Of a stretch of DNA of 64,000 bases, positions 25,550-37,190 are shown in pieces. Location of the stretch: positions 19,282,001 to 19,346,000 of the forward strand of contig OZ316893.1 of NCBI GenBank assembly GCA_973895155.1, read 5' to 3'. Each line of letters opens with the position of its first letter. Positions within the stretch are counted from its first letter, which is position 1. The stretch comes from Marsupella aquatica (lineage: Eukaryota > Marchantiophyta). The translations under genes were made by a program, and so were the position numbers. The notes beneath the pieces were generated by a model. It did not search any database, had not been told where the DNA came from, and saw only the letters and a program-made list of their open reading frames with translations.

Positions 25550-26765
25550 TCTAGAATGTGACTCTAGGATGTGATTGAACTTGTGGGTGCAGGTGGACTA
25601 CAACAGTTGGGAGCAGAGTGAGTCTATGCAAATGGCCATTGGCATCAGTTGCCTAATCAGACAAATGACCATTGGTTTGAATGTACTCATCTCCATTTAC
25701 CCTGAAATGACAACCTCTAGACCTTGACTCTAGCTCACAATTGAACTTGTGGGTGCAAGTGGAAAACAAGAATTAGGGGTAGGGTGAGCCTGTGCAAATG
25801 GCCATTGGAAATCAAATGCTTATCATGAAATGGCAACTGACTTGAATGTACTCACTGTAAGAAAACGTCAGCTTAGACTAGACAGCAAATGTGGAACATG
25901 AGAGCACACTTAATCAGACGCTACACCTACAAGACACCACGAGTGGAGAAAATCTTGAAGTATCTATCACATATGAGAGTACATGTGAAGAATGAGGAAG
26001 ATAATGTTCTCTCTCTAACCTATTCCCCCCAAGGGAGACAAAGATGTCTGGACCTAAACTAAGTGGATCTTATCATAATCTAACCAAGGTTGACTAAACC
26101 TAGTAAGGCCAAACTAACTATAGCCAGAAACTCAAGTTAATGTTTAACAATCACCTCCATTTACCCCAAAATGACAATCTATAACCGTGACTCTAGACGT
26201 AATTGAAGTTGTGGGTGTGAGTGCACAACAAGAATTGGGGGCAGGGTGAGTCTATGCAAATGCCATTTGAGATCAATTCCCTAATCACCTAAATGGCAAT
26301 TGGCTTGTATATACTCACCTCCATTTACTCTGAAATGACAATCTGTGGATCGTGAGACGTAATTGAAGTTGTGGGTGCAAGTGGAAAACAAGAATTGGGG
26401 GCAAGGTGAGTCTTTGCAAATGGCCATTGGAGATCACTTGCCTAAACCCAAATGGCAACTGGCTTGGATGTATTCACCTCATTTACCCTAATATGACAAC
26501 CTCTAGACGGTGAGACATAGTTGAAGTTGTAGGTGCAAGTGAAGAACATGAAGTGGGGGCAGGGTGAGTCTTTGCAAATGGCCATTGGAGATCAATTGTG
26601 GAATCACTTAAATGGACCTAAATGGCCATTGGATATCAATTGTGGAATCACTTAAATGGCCATTGGAGATCAAGTTCCTAATCATCCAAATGGCAACGGG
26701 CTTGAATGCACTCACCTCCATTTATGCTGAAATAACAACTTGTTTGAATGTACTCACCTCTAGTA
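25550..26765. repeat. Minisatellite, about 160-bp units, interrupted by a solo LTR
   Basis: Each unit contains attgaagttgtgggtgcaag, gaattgggggcagggtgagt, gcaaatggccattgg and actcacctccattta. Unit starts lie near 25570, 25740, 26197, 26357 and 26517, then degraded copies with an extra sub-repeat of aatggccattgg up to about 26.76 kb. Removing the 294-bp insertion at 25856-26149 restores the regular spacing. No coding potential is seen. Confidence 0.88.
25856..26149. mobile_element. Solo LTR (294 bp) of a second family, inside the minisatellite
   Basis: Starts tgtaagaaaacg and ends gtttaaca. It matches the 299-bp copy at 44684-44982 over its whole length (shared phrases catatgagagta, gtgaagaatgag, cctagtaaggcca). 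Flanking 5-bp sequences are CTCAC (25851-25855) and ATCAC (26150-26154), a target duplication with one mismatch; neighbouring satellite units show the uninterrupted site. No internal genes remain. A small non-autonomous element (TRIM-like) source is also possible. Confidence 0.88.
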
Positions 26766-28515
26766 TTAAAAGTTGACAGAAACAGAGTTGAAGGAACAGG
26801 CAATGAGGCTACCGTCTTCCCCTGAATACAAGGCGCGGGCGCTATATTTGAATAGTGAGCCAAGGGGTGCTCTATTAGAATATAGCGCCTGGGCGCTGTG
26901 TTCGAGTTTGAAGTCAATGTTTCCATTTTTTAACAATCACCTCCAAATTTTTCCAAGGAATGTTGTCATTTTTTGGACTTGTGGCGCTGTGTTCAAAATG
27001 TGGCATTGTGTTCAAATTTAAGGTAATGTGCTTGAATTTTGGCATTGTGAGATTCGTGTAAAGTGTAAGTAGGAATGATAGGCATAGAAGTTATGTGTAT
27101 TAGAGAGGAGTGTGTTCAAGTTTTGGTTTTTTGACTTCCCAACAATATTTGCTCAGTCAAAGGATGTGTAGCTAAATAATTGAACCACTGAAATTACACA
27201 AGGGGAGAAATCAAATTTGCAATAGAAAACAAAACCTGACAAACCATACCTACCAAGTGTACTATTATCAGTTAGTAAAACATATTTGTCCACTTTTCAC
27301 AGTTGTTTGGTTTACTGTGGCCAATTTGCTCATTTCTATAATTATTTAATCTTTCTTCATGCAGTCTGGAATGTTCGTGAGACTGCTTTGTTTCTATTGG
27401 AGTGCCTTGATCTTGAAGGCAATGGAAAATTGAAAATAGAGAAAGTGAGTAGTCAGACCTAATTGTGCACATAAGTACTATGGGTTTCTTGGACGAGACA
27501 CCATGGCATCAGTTAGAGGTTGATGTGAAAGTCTGTCAAAAGTTCACACAGCAAAACAATATATCAATACTTCCAGATTGCTGTTTAACATTTTGGAAAC
27601 AGCGCACACTTTTCCGAGAATGAAGGATTTTGAAATTAACTTACATTTCTCAAAGGACGATGAATTTCCTAAGTTGAAAGGGCTGATGTGTGGGACTATT
27701 TTAAAGTAACTTATAGTAGTTGCAACTTTCTCCTATAGTCACTTGAATGTGCACATTTTTGAACACAAAGTCAATTTCGAACACAACTTCCGGGGAGCTG
27801 TGTTAATATGGGGCGTGAGTGAAAACCTCTTTTTTGCCTAAAGTCCCTTTTGACGATATTCTAACAGCTTCCGGGCTTTGTGTTAGGGGAAGATTGTTTA
27901 ACCCAAATACAATTTTAACTTTTTCTCATGAATCTGGTCATCCTACGGAATGCTGTTTGCGTTTATTATGCGGCATACGGTTACGATAAGCACACGAGAG
28001 ACGAACTCCGAGTACAAGAGTCATTTGGCAGCGAGAGACGAGCATCGAGAGGCGAGTAGTCGTCGAAAGGGAAAAAAGGTAAGCGTGGCTCACGTCCCAG
28101 GACATTTCCGTTGCTGGCTTGCGAGGAGAAGAGATAAGATTGCCCTCATAGAGCTGGAGATGTGGGGATTCCATCGAAGAAATTTCGGAGAGAAATCTCT
28201 GAGAGTGAAGTTTGATAGAGCTGAAGATGTAGGGATTTCAACGGAAAAATTTCAGAGTGGTGGAAAAGTAAGCTGCATGCAGTCCTGAGCGAAGAATTAT
28301 ATGTGTGGAAAGGAGGGTGAAGATTAATGGATGCTGTAGGAGCGGAGAGAGGACGAAGCGGAGGGAAGATAGTTTTGAGGAAATAGAGCAATACCTTCTA
28401 CAAGCGTAGATTGGAATTCCCCAACCTATGAGGAACGTAGCCCCTGGTAGATTGGTTCTAAAGAGCGATTGCTGCCGATTTTTTGACAGGTGAAGGAGCG
28501 AAGAATAGCTAAGAA
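26766..28515. other. Intergenic region upstream of the cysteine synthase gene
   Basis: AT-rich unassigned DNA with the words gcgctgtgttcga and ggcattgtgttcaa repeated near 26.9-27.0 kb. The last 0.5 kb is purine-rich and should include the promoter and leader of the gene at 28516. A 42-bp phrase (tagagctggagatgtgggga) is duplicated at 28148-28256. No coding region is recognised. Confidence 0.45.
28148..28256. repeat. Imperfect duplication of a 42-bp phrase, 67-bp period
   Basis: Copies at about 28148-28189 and 28215-28256 share agagctg-agatgt-gggatt and aa-aatttc-gag, in the presumed leader of the cysteine synthase gene. Confidence 0.7.
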
Positions 28516-31500
28516 ATGGCAGCCACAGTGCTAGCAGTCAAATATGTTACGGTGGATGCCAGACAATTGGCATCCTGTTCATTGAAACGCAGCGGACGGT
28601 CACAGGCGACAGCCCCTTTTCTGCCTGTCGCTGCCAAGTCTTCTTTCACCGGAGCGCAGCTGCGGATCTCCACAGCCCAAACTTCCTGCAGCGGAAGAGC
28701 TTCGCATGTACCCCTTGTTAGAAATGCAGTCTCAGTGGACCAAAAGACCGACCAAACGGAGGAAGTGGGCGCCCTGAACATCGCCGAAGACGTCACTGAG
28801 GTATTCTTAAAAGATTTGCTCTTTCTCTCTCTCGCGGCCAGTGAAGAGTAAACAGTCCTCACCGTCATCTCCGATTTTCGTAAAGTTCGTGATCTTTTGC
28901 TTGGATTGGTACGTTTGAATTTACATCTTTGGAGCGAACGTGGAATTCGTTTCGAGCACAGCAGCTTTTATTAGCAAGGTGCCGTTGCTTGTTTTGTTCT
29001 TGGAAAGAGGTATGGCCTACGCAGTGATTTTCCCAAAATCCTGAGATACTGTTTACGGTGCGGATCCTAGTTCTATACTAGGTATCTCCGGTGATAATGT
29101 CGCTTGAAATACTTAGTTCAACTCGTTCGTGTTTGTCTCTGGAAATGTTGTGTTCAGTTCTTCTGCTGATTGTGTAAACCTTCAGTAATAGGGCAATTTA
29201 GTTCCTCCTAGCTCTTACTACATTGATGCGCTGTGCTCGAATCAGCTTATCGGTAATACGCCCATGGTCTTCCTGAATTCTGTCACGGAAGGGTGTGGGG
29301 CCAGAATTGCGGCTAAGCTGGAGATTATGGAGCCATGCTGCAGTGTTAAAGATCGGTAAGTTTCAGTTCCTATTCTGGGCTCCTCATGACCTTTATTGCA
29401 AGTTTGATAACATGTGAAGAAGAGCGACTGGTGTGCTTGTATTCTGTATTGAGGCGCTCTTTAGAACATTAACGAATTGAATTTTAAGTGCAGAATTGGG
29501 AAAAGCATGATCGCTGACGCAGAGGCGAATGGCAAAATAACTCCGGGAAAGGTAATGCCCGGCCTTGTTTGATTTAAGACAAATCTTGCTGGAAGACGTT
29601 ATAAATTGTTTTAACTGATATCAACAATAGGGGTCTTTAGTTGGAATTCCAGTTTTTGAACTAGCCCCGAGTTTTTCTAATCACTCTCGATGGGATGTCT
29701 GCAGAGCATTCTAGTGGAACCAACCAGTGGGAACACAGGAATCGGCCTTGCTTTCATTGCTGCAGCCAAAGGGTACCAGCTCATACTGACAATGCCCGCC
29801 TCAATGAGTCTGGAGCGGCGTATTCTTCTCAGGGCATTTGGGGCTGAGCTGATCTTGACAGACCCGGCTAAGGGCATGAAAGGTGCTGTCCAGAAAGCAG
29901 AGGAAATCGTGAAGAAGACACCGAATTCTTACATGCTCCAGCAGTTTGATAATCCTGCTAACCCGAAGGTGCGTATTCTCGTCTTGTATGGCTCCACCTT
30001 CAGTGGAGCGAAAGTGTACGATGTCGGACCTGCTATTCAGGCTCGTGGGGACCGTGGGAAGAATGGATTCGGAAGTTTGGCTCGGGCATATCACACTTTC
30101 TATTTTCGTGAGAAACTGCCTATTCTAGCATAGCTGTGGATCTGGGTGTAATGGAACAAGCACAATGCAGATTGAATTCAGTTCCTTTTATTTGGTATAT
30201 ACAAATCGGGTATCACTTTTGGCTCATCGTCTACTCATGCGAGGCAATACCTGCAGGTTCATTTTGAGACTACAGGCCCTGAAATTTGGGAAGACACTGC
30301 TGGGAAAGTAGATATTCTAATTTCTGGAATCGGTACCGGTGGAACTGTGACTGGCGTTGGGAGGTTCTTAAAGAGCAAGAACCCTAATGTCAAGGTTAGA
30401 CGTTTTCTTTGATGAGCTCACATTCAAAACTAATGCATAGTAGCAAACAAGTCAACCAGTATATTGAGTGTAGTGTTCCAGTTTCTTGTGATGTATGCTT
30501 CCAGCATTCTTCTGTGTCAGTACACACCAAGAAACCAATGTTCACCCCATGTTAGCATCGAAGTATGTCAAACCTACGTTCGAGTCGTTTGCAGTTAGAT
30601 CCATTATGGAGATCGTTCTTAAAGAGACTCGTTGGCCACGAAGTTGCTACTTAAGACGTTCAGGTAATTTAGCTTTTATCCGATGTTTTTGTGCAGATTG
30701 TTGGTGTTGAGCCTAGTGAAAGTAGCATTCTATCTGGAGGCAAACCAGGTGAGCACTGAAAGCCAGAAATTAGAAGTGATTAGTCCGATGCCAGGCATCA
30801 CTGTCATCCTATCTTTGTCGAGACTGTATCCTATCACTGTCATCCTATCACTGTATGGAGACTTATTCTTCCGTCTGGTCAGTTTTTCCCACTTTTCAGT
30901 CGATTTTTGTCTGCCTAAGCTCATGAGGTAGCAGCAATGACTTTACCAGCAGCTGATTGTAAAGTGCTAATTCTTCGTGGTATCAGGTGCTCATAAAATC
31001 CAAGGCATTGGTGCCGGCTTCATTCCCAGCATCTTAGATGTTGAGATTCTGGACGAGATTATGCAGGTAATTGTCTATTGTATTTCTGTCCTTTGTTAGT
31101 CTGTTTGAGGTACAGAAAAGTGGGCTGTTCCAATTTAAGATCTTTCAACTGAGGATCTGTATGAACCCTAACCCCTAAAGTCCGGAACAACTTCGCATCT
31201 ACCTTTGCTTGTTCTCAGATAATTTGTATTTGGAGCATTATTCGGGCTGAAACTCGTGGTTGAGACACTCAGCATTGCCATCTAACGTTTGGACACAGCT
31301 TATTTGAGTTTTGTTTCACCAGCAGATTCCTGACTACATAATTAATGTGCTACTGTGTAGATTTCCAGCGCCGAAGCTGTTGAGATGGCAAAGACCATGG
31401 CATTGAAGGAAGGGTTACTGGTATGTGCCATAACCAACCACAGAATTCACATTTGATGTCGTGGTTCAAGTGTGGCCATGCAGTTTCCCTCGAGTATCAT

Positions 31501-31985
31501 TACACAGAGATAGAGATGTGTAGATCTCCTACAATTTCCTTCGTTCTATAGTTCGGCTTTGCTTGAGGTCTATTGTTACTGACATTGGATGCATTTGTAT
31601 GCAGGTGGGTATATCTTCAGGAGCGGCCACTGCAGCAGCAATTAAAGTCGCTAAGAGACCAGAAAACAAGGGCAAATTGGTTGTGGTGAGTTTGGATTTT
31701 TCGATTTAGTGTCCTTTGTGGAGACTGTTGTGCTGAAGTTGAGTTTTGCGTTAAATATTCAAGAATCGAATATTTAATACTTTATCCAGTCGGTCTGGCA
31801 GAAGAAAGCCGTTGTGAATCACATCACAATCTTTCTCATTCTCAAACATCAAATATAACAGTAGTCATTGCTTGGTGTTTTTGATTTTGCAGGTCATTCT
31901 GCCCAGTTTTGGAGAGAGGTACCTTTCTTCTGTGCTGTTCCAATCGATTAGGGAAGAAGCTGAGAAGATGCAGCCTGAGCCCTGA
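28516..31985 (+). CDS. OASTL: Cysteine synthase / O-acetylserine(thiol)lyase, plastid-type
   Basis: Ten exons: 28516-28800, 29246-29355, 29494-29551, 29705-29968, 30257-30394, 30697-30748, 30987-31066, 31361-31420, 31605-31685 and 31893-31985. All introns are GT-AG and phases fit, giving 406 aa. It makes cysteine from O-acetylserine and sulfide with PLP. The first 80 or so residues, rich in Ser, Ala and Arg, look like a plastid transit peptide; the mature enzyme begins near IAEDVTELIGNTP. The PLP lysine is Lys130 in EPCCSVKDR (most family members have EPCSSVKDR). PTSGNTG (157-163) binds the substrate carboxylate, GTGGT (265-269) the PLP phosphate and GISSGA (351-356) the pyridine ring. [12 protein letters not shown] is the loop that contacts serine acetyltransferase. 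A mitochondrial location is possible. Confidence 0.96.
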
Positions 31986-34900
31986 TGTGCAGTTAGAGCC
32001 TCTCAGGTCCTGGATACATTATCTGATGATACACGGAAGTTCTAGTATCGCTATTTGTCGTCAAATGGAAATGTTTGCTCTTAGTATAGCGATCTCAGTT
32101 ATCCTCCTAAGGTTTCTTTCCCAGAGCTACGAATTATCTACAGATCTAAACATGTTTTGGCCCGAAGTTAGTTGTGTACTATACGTGAAACACGTCAAAG
32201 CTTAAAAGTGACAAATTGCAGCTGGATTTCGTGCTGACCAATTGTGGAGATGGCAACCGACATGTTTGATTTGAATAGGCTCGGAAGCCCGGTTTTAATC
32301 TTTTCGTCAAGCCTGATTATAGAAGGGCACTGGAATATTGATAGAAAATGCGATGAGCAATAATGAATGGGATTGGACTGGTGTTGTTTTGTTGAAGTCC
32401 GTCCGTCATCTGACAACAATTATTGGAGAAGCTTGTTCAGCAGAGACCGGATGAGAAACAGCGAACTCGAGGACCTCTAACAGAGTCTCGTAACTGACCA
32501 CATTTCTCATCAGGTGTGACTTCGGGAGTAGACAGAGCTACGCAACTGTTTTACTGGTCGTGGAAAAGCATTATCTTCATTTGGCACGGATCAAGTTATT
32601 GAGAACGTCTCACAGTATGCTCCACAAACCACAAAGAAAACGGCAGATATAATGACTTCATCTGTTCCTTCCATATCATTTTACCGCAGGAATTGTGCGG
32701 ACATACCCACAATTCTTCATTCCTCCCCGGTAATATTTAAGGTCTGTTTCTGGAGATGAAATATCACTGCCCTGCAGTTATGGATCGTGGTCTACACTGC
32801 CCATTCCCACGCAACCAGACAATCTTGATCAAAATTGATCCGTGTCAAAGCATATGGAGGTTGACATTTCAAAGTCACATCTCAAAATTTCCATAGGTGT
32901 CATTGTGTACTGCCTTGCCTGCCCATGCTTCCCCTTATCGTATATCACATCAAACATAATAATTTAAACATTCTAATTTTGCTGACTTTACAAAGATTTA
33001 CTTAGTACTTCATGTTTCTGTTTATGTTGTGCGGCGTTGTTACTTTTGATAATTTTCTCACCTCTCACCTTGTGCAAACCTGGAAAAATCAGTTTTGCTA
33101 GCTGTAAAAACGAGCATTATGTTGGCCATGCAAGCTTCTTTTCAAAGAGACGTTTTGAAACAGTAGTCATTTTGGCACAAATACCACCTCCTCACCTTCC
33201 AAGGAACCTCACTTAATTCAAATGAGAAGGACGGACATACCAACAATCACAGGGTGTTTGTCTGTTTTTGTTGGGCAGCCAATTTCCCTTCATACTCTAG
33301 AAAGACATTATGGTGTCGAGGAAGTTGTCATCAGCAACACCCAGATGATCGATAGATGATGTCGAGTGGGCAGTCAGTCGAGATCAGCAGTCGAACCACA
33401 GCGAGAGACAGCGAGATTGGTTCACTACCTCACTACTGTCTGGCAATTCTTTATGAATGGAATCTTCCGTATCTGCTTACCAATCAGCTTTCTGAATACA
33501 TCTCCAGTACACACGCTGTATAACCGTCTCTCGTACAAATACTTTTAGTACTGAAAGAAACCGACACAGGAGGTCAAGACCATGACTCCCTACCTTCTAT
33601 AGGCTCCCCTATTCACCACAATCGACTCCAGAATTATGCTAATGTGCCTTGAAAGAAAGTTAGTCTCTGCTCAAAGATAAAAAATCCCATAAGAGAGCCT
33701 TTATTTCCGATCAGCACCCGCAAGAGAGCACACATATGGACCGGGAGGCACGAGAACACAGACATGATTTAATGAGCAAAATAATGTCAGTCTCACATGC
33801 CTTGTTCCCGAAGACAGAAACATTTACCAATTGAGGACATGGTAATCTCACATCCATTTTTTCAGAGAAAGTCTATACTGACAAGATGCTAAGCCCGATT
33901 TTACATAGCAAGCTTAGCAGTACTGTACGACGGATCTACAAAAACTAGACATGAGGATGGGAAATTACCTCCGACGAAAGTCAACCACATACACCAGCGA
34001 AAAGCTGATCTTCTGTCTGTTTAGCATGTTGTGAGAATTTGAACTTTTATAAACAAAAGCTATGGTGAGTTACCTGTGCAGTCCACCAAATGGACCTCAA
34101 AGTACATTTCTGACTGAGTATAGTGGAACGGGATAGAATTTTGAACATCTCAAACCACTTCGAACATTTTTTCTTTGTATTCCTGTATGCCTTACATGAC
34201 AAAATGAGGCCATGCGTGTTTTATGAGGATTTCACAATGCACAGGCCAGGCGAGCCCATGTGTACGCAGGCTCCTAGTAAAATAGAAAGGTCAAAGATTT
34301 GTTAAAAACCTGCATTGGGTCTTCTGACTTAGCATCACCTGTGGTTGTGTGGTTGTTTATAAGCCAGGACACCCTCCTGACACAGTGTGGTCATCATACT
34401 CAAAGCAGTTGCAAGCAAGGGACTTGTTGCCAGTGTATGTATCACGGAATGTCCCACAAGTACACAGATCAAGTGTCTTTATAAACCTCGCGTTTGCCAT
34501 CATCGATTCTACTCAAGCACATTTACCAAGGACTAAAGTAAGATACCTGTAAAATAGGAGTACAGCTACTGTAGTATGATTGATATGGATATCAACTCTC
34601 ACCCAAAAAACCTATAAAGCAGTGAATTGCAGGTTGAAGCTCCTACGACTACCATGTGAAATAGCAGTCGTAACAAAGAGGGAATTAATGATGCGGCTGT
34701 CGCCATGAATGAGAAATACATGTCCAGAAATGAAGATGTTAAGTTTCAAAGGCATAGACCTTCAATTAAAATGATGAGAACATTCTTACAAACCCAGGGA
34801 GGGCTCTTAAAAGCGGTCCCTTACCTCTGCCATGAGAGAGAAAAGTAAAACAAGATCTGAATCTGGATAATACTCGTAAATGTGAACTCTCTAGGACCCA

Positions 34901-35562
34901 AATGTGACTGCAAGCCCAAATTCTGGAGCATATAGTACCCTTTCTATAAAATCATTTTCATTATCGGTGCAAATGGTGAGTCATGGGAAATCTTCATAGA
35001 ACCGGCATTTCTGAGGTATGGTGCAAAGCTTTGAAGTCCAGAGGATACCGCTTCATCTTTGCCTGAATTGCGGACTGCATGGGCCCACTCCTGCATTATG
35101 TTTGATTATCTCAGCTCATGGGAGATCCAGAGAAACGGCATCATTGTGTGGTACTCGAAATGGCAGATGATCTAATGAGCTCCAGAAAGTGGTACTTTAA
35201 AATGGAATGTCAACAACAGACATGAAGCACATATGTTTCTCAATTGTTTAGTTGACCAATGTCAACAACAGACATGAAGCACATATGTTTCTCAATTGTT
35301 TTGTTGACCACTCCGCAAACATTCCAATTTGCCCATACCTCACCACTATGCCTTGACATTTTGAGCTTGGATGTTGTGCCCATTTCTTAGATGGCCAAGT
35401 GTTGTCCATCCCCAAACTCACCAAACATCTTTAGTGTCAATTAGACCTAAGTATCTGTATACTCATCATTTTGTATGTACTGGTGCTTGTTTCGGAAAAC
35501 ATTGTCACCTCAATTCAGCTGACAAAAAAGTTCATGTAACAAAACCCTTTGTTTCATGCTGC
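31986..35562. other. Intergenic region, no gene recognised
   Basis: Starts with the presumed 3' untranslated region of cysteine synthase. The rest is AT-rich with frames below about 75 codons and no familiar motif. At about 35.14-35.20 kb the phrase gtgtggtactcgaaatgg matches a unit of the minisatellite at 46.2-46.8 kb. A 52-bp tandem duplication lies at 35206-35309. Confidence 0.45.
35206..35309. repeat. Tandem duplication, two nearly identical 52-bp copies
   Basis: Both copies read aatgtcaacaacagacatga onward through tctcaattgttt and gttgacca; the only obvious difference is tta versus ttt. A recent event. Confidence 0.92.
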
Positions 35563-35567
35563 CTCTG

Positions 35568-37046
35568 AGTCGCGGAACTCGACTACCCTAACACTTAGCT
35601 CCGGCATCGCTGACTCCGACGCCGAGCTCCCTTATGGTCCAGGCCCGGATAGGCCATCCGGGGAGGACTTAGCATGGGGAGACTTGTGGGCAATGAGACG
35701 TGGCAATAGCGAGGCAAGGGGCCAAGCTGGGGACACACACTAAGGACTTGGACTAGCCTATGGCTGGTTGAGTTCAGGGGAAATGGGCCGGGCTCAAGGG
35801 TGGCCGTCCGGACCATCGGATGGGCTTTGAGTTCTGAGGGCTTGGGAGTGAGCTCCTCTTGGGCCCAAGGCCAATGGAGTTGATGCCATTGGCAACGGAC
35901 GCTTGGGGCGCAAGTTGTGGCCCAAGCCGGGTTGGGCCGGGAGGGGGCCCCGAGCGACGATCAGACCTGAGGACCTAGGCATGAGCACTGGGTCGTCCCG
36001 GTCACAACGGGCTAAGGCACTCCGCTTGTGGATGCCTATCAAGAAAGTTATGGGCGTTGCCAGTTGGTGGCGCGCCCATTATGCGCGATGGGATCCGGGT
36101 TGGGGACCAAAGCTGGTCCGGGGGTGGCAGGTCTCCAGAAACATATATGAGGGGAGTGGTGTCTCCCTGGGGGCTAAGGGCGAGCCGAAGTCGTGAGCCG
36201 CGGCGGTCGCGACACTAAGGGAAACCGCCAAACGGAAATGGCGATATCTTTCCAATGGGAAGTCCGTTGGAGGACTTCTTAGGTGCGTTGGAAATCTCTT
36301 GAGGAGGGCTACGCCTTCCTGAGCTCAGCTGGGTCTGGGGGTGCCATGGGTTCTCATGGTTTGCGGGTGTTAGCTCGCCCGTGTACCAAATCCTGCCGAA
36401 CAGCAGCCAAGCCGCATTCAGTCTCCCATGGGAGCTTGCGTTGGGGAGGCAAGGCCAAGTAGGTATGGAGGCTGAGTCCCAAGAGTGCTCGGTCCCTAGA
36501 CCATCAGTGGGGCAAACCGGGAGTCGGTGTTAGAGTCGGGGCTGTTCTGGTCCCGGCGTGTTGAGACAAGCTTGGGACAAGCTTTAGGACAAGCTATGCT
36601 AATTGGGTCATGAGCATGTCCTGAGGTCAAGACGGTCAGTTGGTGATGGATAGGTACGAGGGGGAACCCGGGCCGCGCCCAAGGAAAGAGCTGTCCTGGA
36701 CGGACTGTGGGCATGGATTCTGGTTCCGGCTTATGGCATCGGGAGGACCTATCGCTAACCTATTTACCAACGTCTATTGAGCTTGAGTTAGGATGCTAGA
36801 CTTGGCGAGTTCTAGATCCGAAGGGGTTACTTACCAAGGTGCTTGGTTGTTTGTGCAAACAGTGAGGACCGTGGAGTAGCGGTCGTGTAGGTGAGCAAGT
36901 GCGGCTTCGTATAGGAGTGGCCACTGGTGGTGCTAGAGGCACTTGGATGCTTGCTCGAGGTATTCCGTGGAGGTGTTCGGGCATCAAGGGCACTTAGGCG
37001 CAAGTGCTGGGATTGGTGAGGGCACTGGGTGGCAAGGTCCACCACT
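35568..37046 (+). repeat. 5' LTR of the chromovirus (1479 bp)
   Basis: Begins agtcgcggaactcgac and ends ggtccaccact. It contains the element's promoter by analogy; a tatatga stretch lies near 36.15 kb. Open frames inside it recur at the same offsets in the 3' LTR and in the solo LTR, and are not host genes. Confidence 0.95.
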
Positions 37047-37048
37047 TG

Positions 37049-37060
37049 TGGTATGAGAGC
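37049..37060 (+). other. Primer binding site, initiator Met tRNA type
   Basis: tggtatgagagc begins two bases after the LTR end. It differs at one base from the usual plant sequence tggtatcagagc, complementary to the 3' end of initiator tRNA-Met. Confidence 0.9.
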
Positions 37061-37190
37061 GATTGCTGGCATAGACACCGGGTCGGGGTTGCGTTAAGTC
37101 GGAATCCAAAAATCTTAACGGTTTTTGCGGGGACTTAGTGTTTCAACGTGCCCGGCGGGTCAACTGCGGGCAAATTCGATCGCTGGGAAC

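Noticed and set aside
34349-34552. 67-codon frame that could be an exon
   Set aside because: No neighbouring exon, no known motif and no conserved context; left as intergenic.
35903-36196. 97-codon frame, with a near-identical one at 43361-43654
   Set aside because: They lie at the same offset in the two LTRs, with a relative in the solo LTR at 7.7-8.0 kb; they are shadows of non-coding LTR sequence.
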